In this document: in pieces, positions 9,544 through 18,356 of the stretch
How the letters are laid out: every line of letters starts with the position of its first letter
Numbering within the stretch: position 1 is the stretch's first letter
Origin: Lacibacter sp. H375
Lineage (GTDB): Bacteria; Bacteroidota; Bacteroidia; Chitinophagales; Chitinophagaceae
Reading direction: 5' to 3'
Length of the DNA: 64,000 nt
Assembly (NCBI RefSeq): GCF_037892425.1
Contig: NZ_JBBKTT010000002.1
Span: forward strand, 1 to 64,000
The notes under the pieces: model-generated
What the model was told of the DNA's origin: nothing
The model's database searches: none
What the model saw: the letters and a program-made list of their open reading frames with translations, nothing else
Translations under genes and position numbers: made by a program

Positions 9544-9801
9544 ATGTTAGAAAGAAATTTGCGTAAAACAAAGACAGGTGTAGTAACCAGCAGCAAAATG
9601 GATAAAACCATTACTGTAGCTGTTGAACGTAAGGTGAAGCACCCTATTTATGGAAAGTTCGTAAAGAAAACGACCAAGTTCCATGCTCATGACGAAAAGA
9701 ATGAGTGCGGTATTGGTGATACAGTGAAGATCATGGAAAGCCGTCCGCTCAGCAAAACAAAACGCTGGAGACTGGTAGAAGTAGTAGAAAAAGCGAAATA
9801 A
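9544..9801 (+). CDS. rpsQ: 30S ribosomal protein S17
   Basis: 85 residues. The start [25 protein letters not shown] and the [19 protein letters not shown] block are typical of S17, an OB-fold primary binder of 16S rRNA. The next gene, rplN, starts only after 101 bases of non-coding sequence, in which I see no strong hairpin. Confidence 0.98.
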   Translation: MLERNLRKTKTGVVTSSKMDKTITVAVERKVKHPIYGKFVKKTTKFHAHDEKNECGIGDTVKIMESRPLSKTKRWRLVEVVEKAK

Positions 9802-9902
9802 CCAAATCTGTCGTATGCTTTTGGCGATAAGCTGCAAGCCTCTGCAACCAATAAAATTTTTAAATACTCTGCGTAACAACAACGGGTTAAAAGTTTAAAG
9901 AA

Positions 9903-10271
9903 ATGATTCAGCAAGAAAGTAGATTAAACGTAGCCGATAATAGTGGTGCCAAAGAAGTGCTTTGCATCAAAGTATTAGGAAACAGCGGCCAGGATTATGC
10001 AAAGATTGGCGATAAGATCGTAGTAACTGTAAAGGATGCATTACCAGGTGGCGGTATCAAAAAAGGTACTGTTGCTAAAGCTGTAATTGTACGCACAAAA
10101 AACAAGTTACGTCGTAAGGATGGTTCTTACATCCGTTTTGATGATAATGCAGTAGTAATTCTTAACGCTTCTGATGAGCCTCGTGGTACACGTATCTTTG
10201 GGCCAGTAGCAAGAGAGTTGCGTGATAAAGGTTACATGAAGATCATTTCATTGGCACCTGAGGTATTGTAA
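9903..10271 (+). CDS. rplN: 50S ribosomal protein L14
   Basis: 122 residues, full length. It begins [18 protein letters not shown] and ends [10 protein letters not shown] as L14 does. L14 forms an intersubunit bridge and is the binding site of the silencing factor RsfS. Three short hairpins lie in the gap that follows. Confidence 0.98.
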   Translation: MIQQESRLNVADNSGAKEVLCIKVLGNSGQDYAKIGDKIVVTVKDALPGGGIKKGTVAKAVIVRTKNKLRRKDGSYIRFDDNAVVILNASDEPRGTRIFGPVARELRDKGYMKIISLAPEVL

Positions 10272-10278
10272 AGTGAAT

Positions 10279-10377
10279 GATCAGTAAAATACTGATCGAT
10301 GAAGAGTGCGACGCAACAACAGATGATAAATGTACCGGAGGCCGGTAACAACATAAACAACAATCTCTCACTGAGAT
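10279..10377 (+). promoter_or_regulatory. Three tandem hairpins between rplN and rplX
   Basis: GATCAGT (10279-10285) pairs with 10291-10297, TACCGG (10333-10338) with 10342-10347, and ATCTC (10363-10367) with 10373-10377, all perfect. No T run follows any of them. They may protect or process the polycistronic mRNA; this is inference. Confidence 0.4.
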
Positions 10378-10390
10378 AAAGTAAACGACA

Positions 10391-10723
10391 ATGAGTAATA
10401 GATTTAAACCCAAGTTTAGCATCAAGAAAGGCGATTCAGTAGTTGTAATTGCCGGTGATGATAAAGATGTAAAGAAGCCTCGCACTGTTCTGGAAGTATT
10501 TCCTGACGCTGCACGTGTATTGGTTGAAGGTGTAAACATCGTAACCAAACACACAAAGCCGAGCGCTCAAAATACTAAAGGTGGAATTGTAAAGAAAGAA
10601 GCTCCAATTCACATTTCTAACGTGATGTTGTGGGATGGTAAGCAAGCCACTAAAGTAAAGCGTACCCGTGAAACAGGTAAGCTGGTAAGGGTTTCAAAAA
10701 AATCAGGTCAGCCTGTAAAATAA
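10391..10723 (+). CDS. rplX: 50S ribosomal protein L24
   Basis: 110 residues. The KOW motif is clear at about residues 12-40 (IKKGDSVVVIAGDDKD), followed by the VLVEGVNIVTKHTKPS segment of L24, which initiates 50S assembly. It is separated from rplN by 119 bases with three hairpins and from rplE by 27 bases. Confidence 0.98.
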   Translation: MSNRFKPKFSIKKGDSVVVIAGDDKDVKKPRTVLEVFPDAARVLVEGVNIVTKHTKPSAQNTKGGIVKKEAPIHISNVMLWDGKQATKVKRTRETGKLVRVSKKSGQPVK

Positions 10724-10750
10724 TTTAACGAAGGTTAAAACAAGAAGAAA

Positions 10751-11326
10751 ATGAGTACTGTAAAATATACACCCCGTTTGGCAAGCAAGTATCAAACAGA
10801 AGTTATACCTGCTTTAATGAAACGTTTTGGTTACAAAAGCATCATGCAGGTTCCAAAGCTGGAAAAAATCTGTTTGAACCGTGGCGTTAACGGTGCGGTG
10901 AACGATAAGAAACTGGTTGATATTGCAATTGAAGAACTGACTACAATTACCGGTCAGAAAGCAGTTGCTACAATGTCTAAGAAAGACATTTCAAACTTTA
11001 AGCTCCGTAAGAACATGCCGATTGGTGCACGTGTTACTTTACGTGGTGTAAACATGTACGAGTTTCTCGACAGACTGATCTCTGCATCTTTACCACGTGT
11101 ACGTGACTTTAAAGGTATCAACGATAAATCATTTGATGGTCGTGGTAACTACACAATGGGTGTTACTGAGCAGATCATCTTCCCTGAAATTGATATCGAT
11201 AAGGTGAATAAGATCACAGGTTTGGATATCACTTTCGTAACTACTGCTTCTACAAACGAAGAAGCTTACGAGTTGCTGAAAGAAATGGGAATGCCTTTCA
11301 AAAATGCTAAAAAAGATCAACAATAA
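10751..11326 (+). CDS. rplE: 50S ribosomal protein L5
   Basis: 191 residues. It contains KISKNRG-type ([12 protein letters not shown]) and [15 protein letters not shown] motifs and the [12 protein letters not shown] segment. L5 binds 5S rRNA in the central protuberance and contacts P-site tRNA. rpsN starts three bases after its stop codon, which suggests translational coupling. Confidence 0.98.
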   Translation: MSTVKYTPRLASKYQTEVIPALMKRFGYKSIMQVPKLEKICLNRGVNGAVNDKKLVDIAIEELTTITGQKAVATMSKKDISNFKLRKNMPIGARVTLRGVNMYEFLDRLISASLPRVRDFKGINDKSFDGRGNYTMGVTEQIIFPEIDIDKVNKITGLDITFVTTASTNEEAYELLKEMGMPFKNAKKDQQ

Positions 11327-11329
11327 GTT

Positions 11330-11599
11330 ATGGCTAAAAAATCAATAATAGCTCGTCAAGCCAAAAGGGAAAAGAAGGTAGCACAATATGCTGAGAAGCG
11401 TGCTGCTCTTAAAGCTGCTGGTGATTATGCTGCTTTGGATGAACTTCCAAAAAATGCATCGCCAGTACGTTTAAAGAACCGTTGCCAATTGACTGGCCGT
11501 CCAAGAGGTTACATTCGTTACTTTGGAATATCACGTGTGATGTTCCGTGACATGGCACTGAATGGTAAAATACCAGGTGTTAAAAAAGCGAGCTGGTAA
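11330..11599 (+). CDS. rpsN: 30S ribosomal protein S14 (zinc-free long form)
   Basis: 89 residues. This is the long type of S14: the C-terminal [19 protein letters not shown] block keeps a single Cys, so the zinc-binding CxxC pairs are absent. S14 is a late-binding protein of the 30S head. The following 90-base gap holds a small CCCGAAAGGG hairpin and an 8-bp inverted repeat (11624-11631 with 11646-11653). Confidence 0.98.
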   Translation: MAKKSIIARQAKREKKVAQYAEKRAALKAAGDYAALDELPKNASPVRLKNRCQLTGRPRGYIRYFGISRVMFRDMALNGKIPGVKKASW

Positions 11600-11689
11600 T
11601 TACAGCCAACCCCGAAAGGGAAGTTTGTGCAGGTATTGAATATGATGCACAAAGCAAACAATTTTTAAATCATTCAATTAAAGAATAAA

Positions 11690-12088
11690 ATGGTTACAGA
11701 TCCTATTGCAGATTTTCTTACCCGTGTTCGTAATGCGCAGATGGCAGGTCACAGAATTGTAGAGATTCCTGCTTCAAACCTCAAAAAGCGTATGACTGAA
11801 ATTTTGTACGACCAAGGGTATATCTTAAAATATAAATTCGAAGACGATAGCAAACAAGGAGTTATTAAAATTGCCTTGAAATACGATCCACAAACACGTG
11901 TACCGGCTATTCAATCATTAGAGCGTGTAAGCCGTCCCGGTTTACGTCAGTATTCTAAGCCTGAAGATTTCCGTCGTGTGAAAAATGGTTTGGGTATTGC
12001 TATCATCAGCACATCGAAAGGTGTAATGACAGATAAGCAAGCGAAAGCAAACAATGTAGGTGGTGAAGTTCTTTGCTATATCTACTAA
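11690..12088 (+). CDS. rpsH: 30S ribosomal protein S8
   Basis: 132 residues, starting [17 protein letters not shown] and ending with GGEVLCYIY, both diagnostic. S8 binds the central domain of 16S rRNA and in E. coli represses the spc operon by binding near rplE; no matching structure was identified here. The 86-base gap to rplF includes the repeated word AAGCTGA. Confidence 0.98.
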   Translation: MVTDPIADFLTRVRNAQMAGHRIVEIPASNLKKRMTEILYDQGYILKYKFEDDSKQGVIKIALKYDPQTRVPAIQSLERVSRPGLRQYSKPEDFRRVKNGLGIAIISTSKGVMTDKQAKANNVGGEVLCYIY

Positions 12089-12174
12089 GAAGTAAAAGTT
12101 GCTGATACATTAAGCTGAACTATACTAAGCTGACCGGTCAACAACAAATCAAAATAAATTAAAACGAATAAGTT

Positions 12175-12729
12175 ATGTCTCGTATAGGTAAAAATCCGGT
12201 TTCAATTCCACAGGGTGTCACTATTACACTTGGAAAAGATAACGTGGTTACAGTTAAAGGACCAAAAGGTGAATTGAAAGAATCAATTGATCGTGATATT
12301 ACTGTTGAAGTAAAAGATGGTGAAGTAACGTTCAACCGTCCAACTGACCAGGGCCGTCACCGTGCAATGCATGGTTTATACCGTTCGCTTGTTTCAAACA
12401 TGGTGAAAGGTGTAACAGAAGGTTTCGAAAAGAAACTTGAACTGGTGGGTGTGGGTTATAAAGCTGCAAACCAGGGAAACATTCTTGATCTTGCTTTAGG
12501 TTATTCACACAACATCATCGTTGAAATACCAAGTGAATTGAAAGTAGCTACTGCCCAGGAAAAAGGTCAGAACCCTACCATTACTCTCACTGGTATTGAT
12601 AAACAATTATTAGGTGCTGTTGCAGCTAAGATCCGCAGCTTGCGCAAGCCTGAGCCATACAAAGGAAAGGGTGTTAAATATGTTGGTGAATACATCCGTC
12701 GTAAAGCAGGTAAAGCAGCAGGTAAATAA
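12175..12729 (+). CDS. rplF: 50S ribosomal protein L6
   Basis: 184 residues with the duplicated L6 fold. The C-terminal block LRKPEPYKGKGVKYVGE is the family signature near the GTPase-associated centre. The gene is followed by rplR after 48 bases. Confidence 0.98.
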   Translation: MSRIGKNPVSIPQGVTITLGKDNVVTVKGPKGELKESIDRDITVEVKDGEVTFNRPTDQGRHRAMHGLYRSLVSNMVKGVTEGFEKKLELVGVGYKAANQGNILDLALGYSHNIIVEIPSELKVATAQEKGQNPTITLTGIDKQLLGAVAAKIRSLRKPEPYKGKGVKYVGEYIRRKAGKAAGK

Positions 12730-12777
12730 TCATTAAACTAAGTTCCTGGCAGAATCAGGAATATTAAATACAGAAAG

Positions 12778-13137
12778 ATGAAAACAGATAACAAATTAGT
12801 CAGAAGGCAAAAGATCCGCTACTCAATTCGCAAGAAAGTAGCAGGAACTAATGTGAGACCACGTTTAAGTGTGTTTCGCAGCAACTCTGATATTTATGTT
12901 CAGTTGATTGATGATGTTACAGGTCTAACAATAGCAGCTGCATCATCAAAAGACAAAGAGATTCTGGCACAGAAAGTAACAAAAATTGAGAAAAGCAAAC
13001 TGGTTGGCGCTGCTATTGCACGCAAAGCAACTGAGCTGGGTCTTACAGCTGTTGTGTTTGATCGTGGTGGTAACTTATACCACGGCCGTGTAAAAGCGGT
13101 TGCTGAAGGCGCACGTGAAGCAGGTTTAAATTTCTAA
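12778..13137 (+). CDS. rplR: 50S ribosomal protein L18
   Basis: 119 residues with a basic N-terminus ([12 protein letters not shown]), [19 protein letters not shown] and the closing [14 protein letters not shown]18 binds 5S rRNA together with L5. rpsE follows after 28 bases. Confidence 0.98.
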   Translation: MKTDNKLVRRQKIRYSIRKKVAGTNVRPRLSVFRSNSDIYVQLIDDVTGLTIAAASSKDKEILAQKVTKIEKSKLVGAAIARKATELGLTAVVFDRGGNLYHGRVKAVAEGAREAGLNF

Positions 13138-13165
13138 TCAATTGTAAACATTTAATAAAGCATAA

Positions 13166-13684
13166 ATGTCGAAAGTAATTGTAAACAAAGTAAAAGCAGG
13201 TGACCTGGAACTGAAAGAAAAAGTAGTTGCCATTAACCGTGTTGTTAAAACAACAAAAGGTGGTCGTGCCTTCAGTTTCTCTGCAGTAGTTGTGGTAGGA
13301 AATGAGAATGGTGTGGTAGGTCATGGTTTAGGAAAAGCGAAAGAAGTACAAATGGCTATTCAGAAGGGAATTGAAGATGCGAAAAAAAATCTCATCAAGG
13401 TTCCGGTTATGAAAGGTACAATCCCTCATGATCAATTGGCTAAAGAAGGTGCTTCTAAAGTGTTGATCAAACCAGCTGCACACGGTACAGGTGTAATTGC
13501 CGGAGGTAGTATGCGTGCCGTATTGGAAAGCGCAGGTGTTACCGACGTATTGGCAAAATCACTGGGATCGGCTAATCCTCACAACGTAGTTAGAGCTACT
13601 TTCAAAGCGTTAGCAATGTTGCGTGAACCAATCGCCGTATCAAAAGTGCGTAGCCTTGGATTAAAGAGAGTATTTAACGGATAA
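13166..13684 (+). CDS. rpsE: 30S ribosomal protein S5
   Basis: 172 residues. The double-stranded RNA-binding N-terminal domain ([19 protein letters not shown]) and the C-terminal domain ([19 protein letters not shown]) are both complete. S5 affects decoding accuracy and mRNA unwinding. A 55-base gap with CCGACAG repeats leads to rpmD. Confidence 0.98.
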   Translation: MSKVIVNKVKAGDLELKEKVVAINRVVKTTKGGRAFSFSAVVVVGNENGVVGHGLGKAKEVQMAIQKGIEDAKKNLIKVPVMKGTIPHDQLAKEGASKVLIKPAAHGTGVIAGGSMRAVLESAGVTDVLAKSLGSANPHNVVRATFKALAMLREPIAVSKVRSLGLKRVFNG

Positions 13685-13689
13685 TTGAA

Positions 13690-13723
13690 TACAGTCGAAT
13701 GTCGTTAGCCGACAGCCGACAGT
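13690..13723 (+). repeat. CCGACAG-type word repeats between rpsE and rpmD
   Basis: CAGTCG, CCGACAG, CCGACAG and AGTC words follow one another and are partly complementary to each other, so a weak hairpin can form. It resembles the CCGATAG/CTATCGG words between coaE and yajC (43935-44015). Confidence 0.5.
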
Positions 13724-13739
13724 CAAAAAAGACTTAGAT

Positions 13740-13922
13740 ATGAAAAAGATAAAAATCACTTTGGTAAAGAGTCCAATTGACAGACCAGAGCGTCAGAAGC
13801 AAACACTGAAAGCGCTTGGTTTGAACAAGACAAACTCAAGTAAAGAAGTTGAAGGAACTCCACAAGTTTTAGGTATGATTCACAAAGTGAGCCATCTCCT
13901 GAAAGTTGAAGAAGTAGCTTAA
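13740..13922 (+). CDS. rpmD: 50S ribosomal protein L30
   Basis: 60 residues, the normal bacterial size, starting MKKIKITLVKSPIDRPERQ and containing the TLKALGLNKTNSS segment of the family. L30 is a small 23S rRNA-binding protein. A 124-base spacer with an AT-rich inverted repeat separates it from rplO, wider than is usual for this gene pair. Confidence 0.97.
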   Translation: MKKIKITLVKSPIDRPERQKQTLKALGLNKTNSSKEVEGTPQVLGMIHKVSHLLKVEEVA

Positions 13923-14002
13923 AATTGGAGATTTGAAGATTTCGAATTTGAAATTCTTAAGTCGGTAATCATCAAATTATCCAATTCCAAATTTTCAAAT
14001 TA
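13923..14002 (+). repeat. AT-rich inverted repeat between rpmD and rplO, also present between groES and groEL
   Basis: The left half carries ATTTGAAGATTTCGAATTTG words and the right half (13981-14002) their complement, ending CAAATTTTCAAATTA. The same 15-mer ends the groES-groEL spacer (46468-46482), preceded in both cases by CAATTC. The two spacers therefore appear to share a dispersed element. Confidence 0.6.
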
Positions 14003-14046
14003 TTAATGCGAGGGGTGATTCCCCGAAAGTTCAAAATCAATTAAAG

Positions 14047-14496
14047 ATGAAACTGCACAATTTAAGACCTGCTGAAGGTTCTACACACAAAGAAAAACGT
14101 TTAGGTCGTGGTGAAGCATCCGGTAAGGGTGGTACATCTACAAAAGGTAACAAAGGTGGTCAGAGCCGTGCCGGTTACAAAAGCAAAATGGCACACGAAG
14201 GTGGTCAGATGCCAATTCAACGTCGTGTTCCTAAGCGTGGTTTCAAAAATCCGGATCGTGTTGAGTACCGTGTATTCAACCTCGGACAAATTGAACAACT
14301 TGCTGAAAAATATGGTATCACTGAGGTTTCTATTGAAAACCTGTATGTGAATAATTTAATCAGCCGTACAGATAAGGTTAAGATCCTTGCTAATGGTGAG
14401 ATCAAAACAAAACTTACTTTCAAAGTAAACGCACTCAGCGAAAAAGCAAAATCTGCTATTGAAGCTGCTGGTGGTTCCGTTGAAATTGTGAAGTAA
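14047..14496 (+). CDS. rplO: 50S ribosomal protein L15
   Basis: 149 residues. The Gly- and Lys-rich N-terminal extension (RLGRGEASGKGGTSTKGNKGG at about residues 19-39) and the GGQMPIQRRVPKRGF segment are typical. L15 is a late 50S assembly protein. It is the last ribosomal gene before secY, and a terminator-like hairpin follows 19 bases after the stop. Confidence 0.98.
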   Translation: MKLHNLRPAEGSTHKEKRLGRGEASGKGGTSTKGNKGGQSRAGYKSKMAHEGGQMPIQRRVPKRGFKNPDRVEYRVFNLGQIEQLAEKYGITEVSIENLYVNNLISRTDKVKILANGEIKTKLTFKVNALSEKAKSAIEAAGGSVEIVK

Positions 14497-14515
14497 ATTT
14501 TCCCGATATTTGCCC

Positions 14516-14539
14516 GACGCATGAAAATGCGTCTTTTTT
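14516..14539 (+). terminator. Terminator-like attenuator between rplO and secY
   Basis: A perfect 7-bp stem, GACGCAT (14516-14522) with ATGCGTC (14527-14533), a GAAA tetraloop and six T. secY starts 33 bases later without a clear promoter of its own, so partial termination that lowers secY relative to the ribosomal genes is the simplest reading. Confidence 0.75.
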
Positions 14540-14572
14540 CTTTTCAGCAAATTTTTAAAAAGATTTTTTCCA

Positions 14573-15913
14573 GTGAAAAAACTCATACAGACCCTAAAGA
14601 ATATCTGGAGCATTGAAGAGTTGCGCAACAAAATTGTGTACACTCTTTTATTGTTACTGGTATACCGTGTGGGTTCACATATTGTTTTGCCAGGTGTTGA
14701 TCCAAACGGACTAGAGCAATTAAACACAAAAGCTAAAGAAGGTATCCTCGGAATATTTGATTCATTTGCAGGTGGTGCATTTTCGAGTGCGTCCATTTTT
14801 GCATTAGGTATCATGCCTTATATCTCTGCATCGATCTTTATGCAATTGATGAGCATTCTTGTTCCTCAGTTACAGAAAATGCAAAAGGAAGGTGAGAGCG
14901 GCCGCAAGAAAATCAATCAATGGACACGTTACCTCACAGTAATTGTAACCATTTTCCAGGCAAGTGCTTATGTAACTTATTTAAAGAGCCCTGAAATTGC
15001 AGGTGCTGCTGTTATTCCTGCATTCAGCCCATTCTTCTGGTTATCTACTACAATTGTTTTGACTGCAGGTACTTTGTTTGTAATGTGGTTAGGCGAGCGT
15101 ATTACAGATAAAGGTTTAGGTAATGGTACATCACTCATCATCATGATCGGTATCCTTGCACGTTTCCCTGCATCTATTGCTGCGGAATTTGATGCGAAGA
15201 GCGGTAGTGCAGGTGGAGGTTTATTGATCTTCATGATCGAGATCGCTGTACTCATTGCAATCATCATGGGTTTAATTATCCTTGTGCAAGGTGTGCGTAA
15301 GATCGCAATCAACTATGCAAAGCAGATCGTTGGCAACCGTCAGTTTGGTGGTGCACGCCAGTTCTTACCAATTAAGGTGAACAGTTCGGGTGTAATGCCA
15401 ATCATTTTTGCGCAGGCCATCATGTTCCTTCCTACATTGCTTACTGGTTTCAATGCCACAAAAGGTATTGCAGTTACATTAAGTGATCATGGAAATATCT
15501 GGTACATGGTTATTTATTCAATTCTTGTAATTGGATTTACTTTTCTGTACACAGCCTTGATCTTTAATCCAAAACAGATTGCTGATAACCTGAAGCAGAA
15601 CAATGGGTTCATTCCTGGTGTAAAACCTGGTCAGCCAACTGCTGATTATATTGGCCAGATCATGGATCGTATTACATTGCCGGGTGCTGTGTTTCTTGCA
15701 GTTGTTGGTATTTTACCTGGTATTGCGAAGAACCTTGGTGTAACAAGTGGTTTCTCTACCTTCTTTGGTGGTACATCACTTTTGATCATGGTAGGTGTAA
15801 TCCTTGATACACTCCAGCAGATTGAAACACATTTGTTGATGAGACAGTATGATGGTTTGATGAAAGGCGGAAAGATACAAGGACGCCAGACCGTATCTTC
15901 CTCAGCTATTTAA
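14573..15913 (+). CDS. secY: Preprotein translocase subunit SecY
   Basis: 446 residues, ten membrane segments expected. Conserved blocks include GGAFSSASIFALGIMPYISASI near the plug and GTSLIIMIGILAR, and the C-terminal cytosolic loops are complete (KQNNGFIPGVKPG). SecY forms the protein-conducting channel of the inner membrane with SecE and SecG. The start is a GTG at 14573; the preceding base run is the T tract of the attenuator, so an earlier start is unlikely. A second hairpin terminator follows the stop, before map. YajC, an accessory subunit of the translocase, is encoded at 44 kb. Confidence 0.97.
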   Translation: MKKLIQTLKNIWSIEELRNKIVYTLLLLLVYRVGSHIVLPGVDPNGLEQLNTKAKEGILGIFDSFAGGAFSSASIFALGIMPYISASIFMQLMSILVPQLQKMQKEGESGRKKINQWTRYLTVIVTIFQASAYVTYLKSPEIAGAAVIPAFSPFFWLSTTIVLTAGTLFVMWLGERITDKGLGNGTSLIIMIGILARFPASIAAEFDAKSGSAGGGLLIFMIEIAVLIAIIMGLIILVQGVRKIAINYAKQIVGNRQFGGARQFLPIKVNSSGVMPIIFAQAIMFLPTLLTGFNATKGIAVTLSDHGNIWYMVIYSILVIGFTFLYTALIFNPKQIADNLKQNNGFIPGVKPGQPTADYIGQIMDRITLPGAVFLAVVGILPGIAKNLGVTSGFSTFFGGTSLLIMVGVILDTLQQIETHLLMRQYDGLMKGGKIQGRQTVSSSAI

Positions 15914-15933
15914 TAAACAGCTTAACATATAAG

Positions 15934-15963
15934 AAACCCTGGCATATAAGCCGGGGTTTTTTT
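15934..15963 (+). terminator. Terminator after secY
   Basis: AAACCCTGGC (15934-15943) pairs with 15950-15959 (one T-G pair) around a 6-base loop, followed by a T run to 15963. It ends only 12 bases before the map start codon, so map depends on readthrough or on a promoter overlapping the secY end. Confidence 0.8.
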
Positions 15964-15975
15964 GATAAAATAATT

Positions 15976-16782
15976 ATGGTTCATTACCGCTCCCCGTTAG
16001 AAATAGAATTGATTCGTAAAAGCGCATTGCTTGTTGGTGATGCACTGGCAGAAGCTGCGAAAATGCTGAAAGCAGGCATTACTACAATGCAGGTTGATGC
16101 AAGGGTTGAACAATACATTCGTGATAATGGCGCTGTACCTTCTTTTAAGAACTACCAGGGCACTTATCCGTTTGCAACATGTATTTCTGTGAACGATGCG
16201 GTTGTGCATGGCTTTCCCACAAATAATGTGTTGAAGGAAGGAGATATTGTATCAGTTGATGTTGGAGCATTTATGAACGGTTATCATGGTGATAGTGCTT
16301 ATACATTCATCATCGGAAGTACATCTGATGAAGTGAGGAAGCTGTTACGGGTAACAAGAGAGTCGCTTTACAAGGGTATTGAAAAAGCCGTGCATGGTAA
16401 TCGTGTTGGTGATATTTCATTTGCTATTCAGGATTATACAGAGAAGCAGCATGGTTATGGTGTGGTGCGTGAATTGGTAGGACATGGCTTAGGGCGTAAT
16501 CTTCATGAAGATCCGCAGGTACCAAACTATGGAAAGAGAGGAACGGGTTCAAAATTGAAAGAAGGCACAGTGATCGCTATTGAGCCCATGATCAACCTTG
16601 GGAAGAAAGAGATCTATCATGATCAGGATGGCTGGACGATCCGTACTGTTGATGGCTTACCATCTGCTCACTATGAACACGACGTTTGTATCAAGAAAGG
16701 GAAAGCTGATATACTCTCATCGTTCAGTTCTATTGAAGCGGCAGAGAAAGCAAATACAAATCTTGACTCTTCTTACTACTGA
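15976..16782 (+). CDS. map: Type I methionine aminopeptidase
   Basis: 268 residues. All the family's metal ligands and the catalytic His are in place: His78 (VVHGFP), Asp95 (VSVDVG), Asp106 (GYHGDSA), His170 (VGHGLG), Glu203 (AIEPM) and Glu234 (HYEHDV). The enzyme removes the initiator methionine from new proteins. In most Bacteroidota map is followed by infA and the rpsM-rpoA block; here an M20 peptidase follows in a new unit. The length without an N-terminal extension fits the type Ia form. Confidence 0.97.
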   Translation: MVHYRSPLEIELIRKSALLVGDALAEAAKMLKAGITTMQVDARVEQYIRDNGAVPSFKNYQGTYPFATCISVNDAVVHGFPTNNVLKEGDIVSVDVGAFMNGYHGDSAYTFIIGSTSDEVRKLLRVTRESLYKGIEKAVHGNRVGDISFAIQDYTEKQHGYGVVRELVGHGLGRNLHEDPQVPNYGKRGTGSKLKEGTVIAIEPMINLGKKEIYHDQDGWTIRTVDGLPSAHYEHDVCIKKGKADILSSFSSIEAAEKANTNLDSSYY

Positions 16783-16820
16783 ATGCACAAATCAGTAATT
16801 TACACTTCTAATAAAAGTGT

Positions 16821-18356
16821 ATGATGCGAAAAATAATATTCATGAGTGTTGCAATCTGCTGCACTCATTTTTTATTGGCACAAAGCCCGGATGTGTTAAA
16901 AATCAGGCAATACAGGCAAGCCAATGAACACGCCATTATTTCAGAATTTGTTTCTTTTCTGAAGTTGCCCAATATTGTTGGAGATTCAGTAGGCATCTAT
17001 AAGAATGCAACGTTTATTATGGATGCAATGAAGAAGCGTGGAGTTACAAATATTCAACTATTAACACCTGCATCAAACAAAGCAGTGCCTGCCGTTTATG
17101 GGGAAGTAATAACACCGGGGGCAACGCAAACAATTATTTTCTATGCACACTACGATGGGCAACCGGTGAATGCTGCGCAATGGGCAACAGGACTTTCACC
17201 ATTTGAGCCAAAGCTGCTGACCAAATCACTGGAACAAAACGGAAGTTTCATTGAGTTTCCGGCTGCTAATAAATCATTTGACCCGCAATGGAGAATTTAT
17301 GGAAGAAGTGCAAGTGATGATAAAGCCGGTGTAATGGCGATATTGAATGCTTATGATGCAATTGTAAAAACGGGTATGAAGCCTTCAGTAAACATCAAGT
17401 TCTTTTTTGAAGGAGAAGAAGAAAAAGGATCTGATTTTTTACACGAAATATTACAGCAGTACAAAAGCTTATTGCAAAGTGATCTTTGGTTGATTTGCGA
17501 CGGACCTGTTCATCAATCAGGAAAAAAGCAGGTAGTGTTTGGTGTTCGAGGCGATACACGTGTGGATATAACAGTGTATGGTTCTAAGCGTCCCCTGCAT
17601 AGTGGCCATTACGGAAACTGGGCGCCAAACCCTGCCATGATGTTGGTGCAACTATTAACTTCCATGAAAGATAAAGATGGCAACATTACCATCAAAGATT
17701 TTTATGCTGATGTTATACCGTTAAGTGAAATGGAAAAGAAAGCCCTTGAAGCAATACCTCCGGTAGATGAACAAATGAAAAAGGAATTGGGGTTTAATAA
17801 ACGGGAGATGAAAGATTATAACCTGGTGCAATCGATAGGCTTGCCATCACTTAACATTAATGGAATAAACAGTGCGAATGTTGGCAAAAATGCAAGTAAT
17901 GTAATCCCAACAACTGCAACAGCAGTTCTTGATTTACGATTGGTTGCAGGTAACGATTGGAAAAAGCAGCAGCAACGTGTAGTTGAACATGTCAGGAGCC
18001 AGGGCTACTATATTACAACAGCAGAGCCAACTGAAGAAGAAAGAAGCAGGTACGATAAAATTGCAAAAATAGAATTGAAAAGTGGTTACAATGCGCAGAA
18101 AACTTCGATGGATCTGCCTATTGCAAAAAAGATCATTGCAGCAATACAATCAACAACTACTGAATCCATTGTTTTGATGCCAACAGCAGGGGGAAGCCTG
18201 CCATTGTTTTTATTTGAACAATACCTCCATGCAAAAACAATTTCTGTTCCTATTGCAAATCATGATAACAACCAGCATGCAGAGAATGAGAATATCAGGT
18301 TGTTGAATTTCTGGAATGGAATTGAAACAATGGCTGCTTTGATGATGATGAAATGA
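16821..18356 (+). CDS. M20-family metallopeptidase (dipeptidase), secreted
   Basis: 511 residues with a cleavable signal peptide (about residues 1-21, ending LLAQ). M20 landmarks: His110 and Asp112 in FYAHYDGQPVN, Asp166-Asp167 in GRSASDDKAG, the Glu199-Glu200 pair in FFEGEEEKGS, the dimerisation-domain HSGHYGNWAPNP, and a late His in NHDNNQHAENE. These place it with dipeptidases of the carnosinase/CNDP type, acting in the periplasm on short peptides. Its stop overlaps the start of the next gene by four bases (ATGA), so the two are probably co-translated although no shared pathway is obvious. Confidence 0.9.
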   Translation: MMRKIIFMSVAICCTHFLLAQSPDVLKIRQYRQANEHAIISEFVSFLKLPNIVGDSVGIYKNATFIMDAMKKRGVTNIQLLTPASNKAVPAVYGEVITPGATQTIIFYAHYDGQPVNAAQWATGLSPFEPKLLTKSLEQNGSFIEFPAANKSFDPQWRIYGRSASDDKAGVMAILNAYDAIVKTGMKPSVNIKFFFEGEEEKGSDFLHEILQQYKSLLQSDLWLICDGPVHQSGKKQVVFGVRGDTRVDITVYGSKRPLHSGHYGNWAPNPAMMLVQLLTSMKDKDGNITIKDFYADVIPLSEMEKKALEAIPPVDEQMKKELGFNKREMKDYNLVQSIGLPSLNINGINSANVGKNASNVIPTTATAVLDLRLVAGNDWKKQQQRVVEHVRSQGYYITTAEPTEEERSRYDKIAKIELKSGYNAQKTSMDLPIAKKIIAAIQSTTTESIVLMPTAGGSLPLFLFEQYLHAKTISVPIANHDNNQHAENENIRLLNFWNGIETMAALMMMK

